Assembly: GCA_021771695.1 (NCBI GenBank)
Contig: JAETON010000021.1
Coordinates: 1-43,058 of the forward strand
Length of the DNA stretch: 43,058 bases
Direction of reading: 5' to 3'
Origin: Lachnospiraceae bacterium
Lineage (GTDB): Bacteria > Bacillota > Clostridia > Lachnospirales > Lachnospiraceae
Numbering within the stretch: position 1 is the stretch's first letter; each line of letters opens with the position of its first letter. A model generated the notes under the pieces. It did not search any database, was not told the DNA's origin, and was given only the letters and a program-made list of their open reading frames with translations. This document shows, one piece after another, positions 42,951 through 43,058 of the stretch. The position numbers were made by a program, and so were the translations under genes.

Positions 42951-43058
42951 GAGCGTGCCCAGCGAAGCTGGGTCACACCAGCTGGTGCAAGTCCAGCCAC
43001 GGTAATTACCAGTAAGCCGTGTAGTCAAACTCGGTGCGTTGTAGTAATACAGGGTGCT
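42951..43058 (+). mobile_element. 5' end of a group II intron (cut by window edge)
   Basis: From about 42951 the sequence GAGCGTGCCC AGCGAAGCTGGG begins a dense fold resembling domain I of bacterial group II introns: the stem CCCAGCGAAGCTGGG, then CCAGCTGGTGCAAGTCCAGCC and CTCGGTGCG. These match my memory of the start of Firmicute introns that encode a reverse transcriptase/maturase downstream. The exact 5' splice point is uncertain by a few bases, and the ORF would lie outside the window. Confidence 0.65.

Overview
The window looks like chromosomal DNA of a low-GC, Gram-positive anaerobe of the Clostridia, most probably a Lachnospiraceae gut bacterium. The evidence is the gene order uvrC-hprK-ROK kinase-murB-rapZ-whiA-HPr-like, the block birA-DUF6145-coaX-dusB-greA-lysS, strong GGAGG ribosome sites, a T-box leader, and families typical of that group (DUF6512, DUF6145, DUF6075). 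This placement is inferred from gene content; no database search was done.

Region 1 (1-740) is a single-gene IS200/IS605-type element, sitting inside the GIY-YIG nuclease domain of uvrC. Its 3' flank resumes in frame as UvrC, and the 5' part of uvrC is not in the window. Region 2 (740-7595) is the housekeeping cluster: uvrC fragment, HPr kinase/phosphorylase, ROK sugar kinase, MurB, RapZ, WhiA, an HPr-like protein without the catalytic histidine (Crh-like), tRNA-Thr(CGU) and a terminator. Region 3 (7600-18420) is accessory and regulatory: a membrane protein, a secreted Ig-like protein and a lipoprotein facing an OmpR-type two-component system, an NSS-type Na+ symporter, and an ABC-2 exporter divergent from a DesK/NarL-type two-component system with a palindrome between them.

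Region 4 (18435-22556) holds cstA behind a T-box leader that appears to read isoleucine (AUC), then murF and a GerMN-type lipoprotein. Region 5 (22560-33812) carries dnaE, pfkA, a Ktr potassium uptake pair, an rRNA/tRNA methyltransferase, an NfeD-SPFH membrane pair and a polar amino-acid ABC importer. Region 6 (33875-40733) carries an SGNH hydrolase, argF, birA, DUF6145, coaX, dusB, greA and lysS.

Region 7 (40734-43058) differs from the rest. It is richer in G+C and holds decayed pieces of an integrative conjugative element: a truncated DUF6075 gene joined to the C-terminal tail of a large SNF2-helicase/DNA-methylase protein. It also holds a two-gene unit of a small protein plus a GNAT acetyltransferase that looks like a toxin-antitoxin pair, and the 5' end of a group II intron cut off by the window edge.

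The points most worth checking are the IS200 knock-out of uvrC with an elaborate RNA fold around tnpA, the Ile T-box on cstA, the Crh-like protein beside hprK, the near-leaderless response regulator, and the GNAT two-gene unit in the element remnant.
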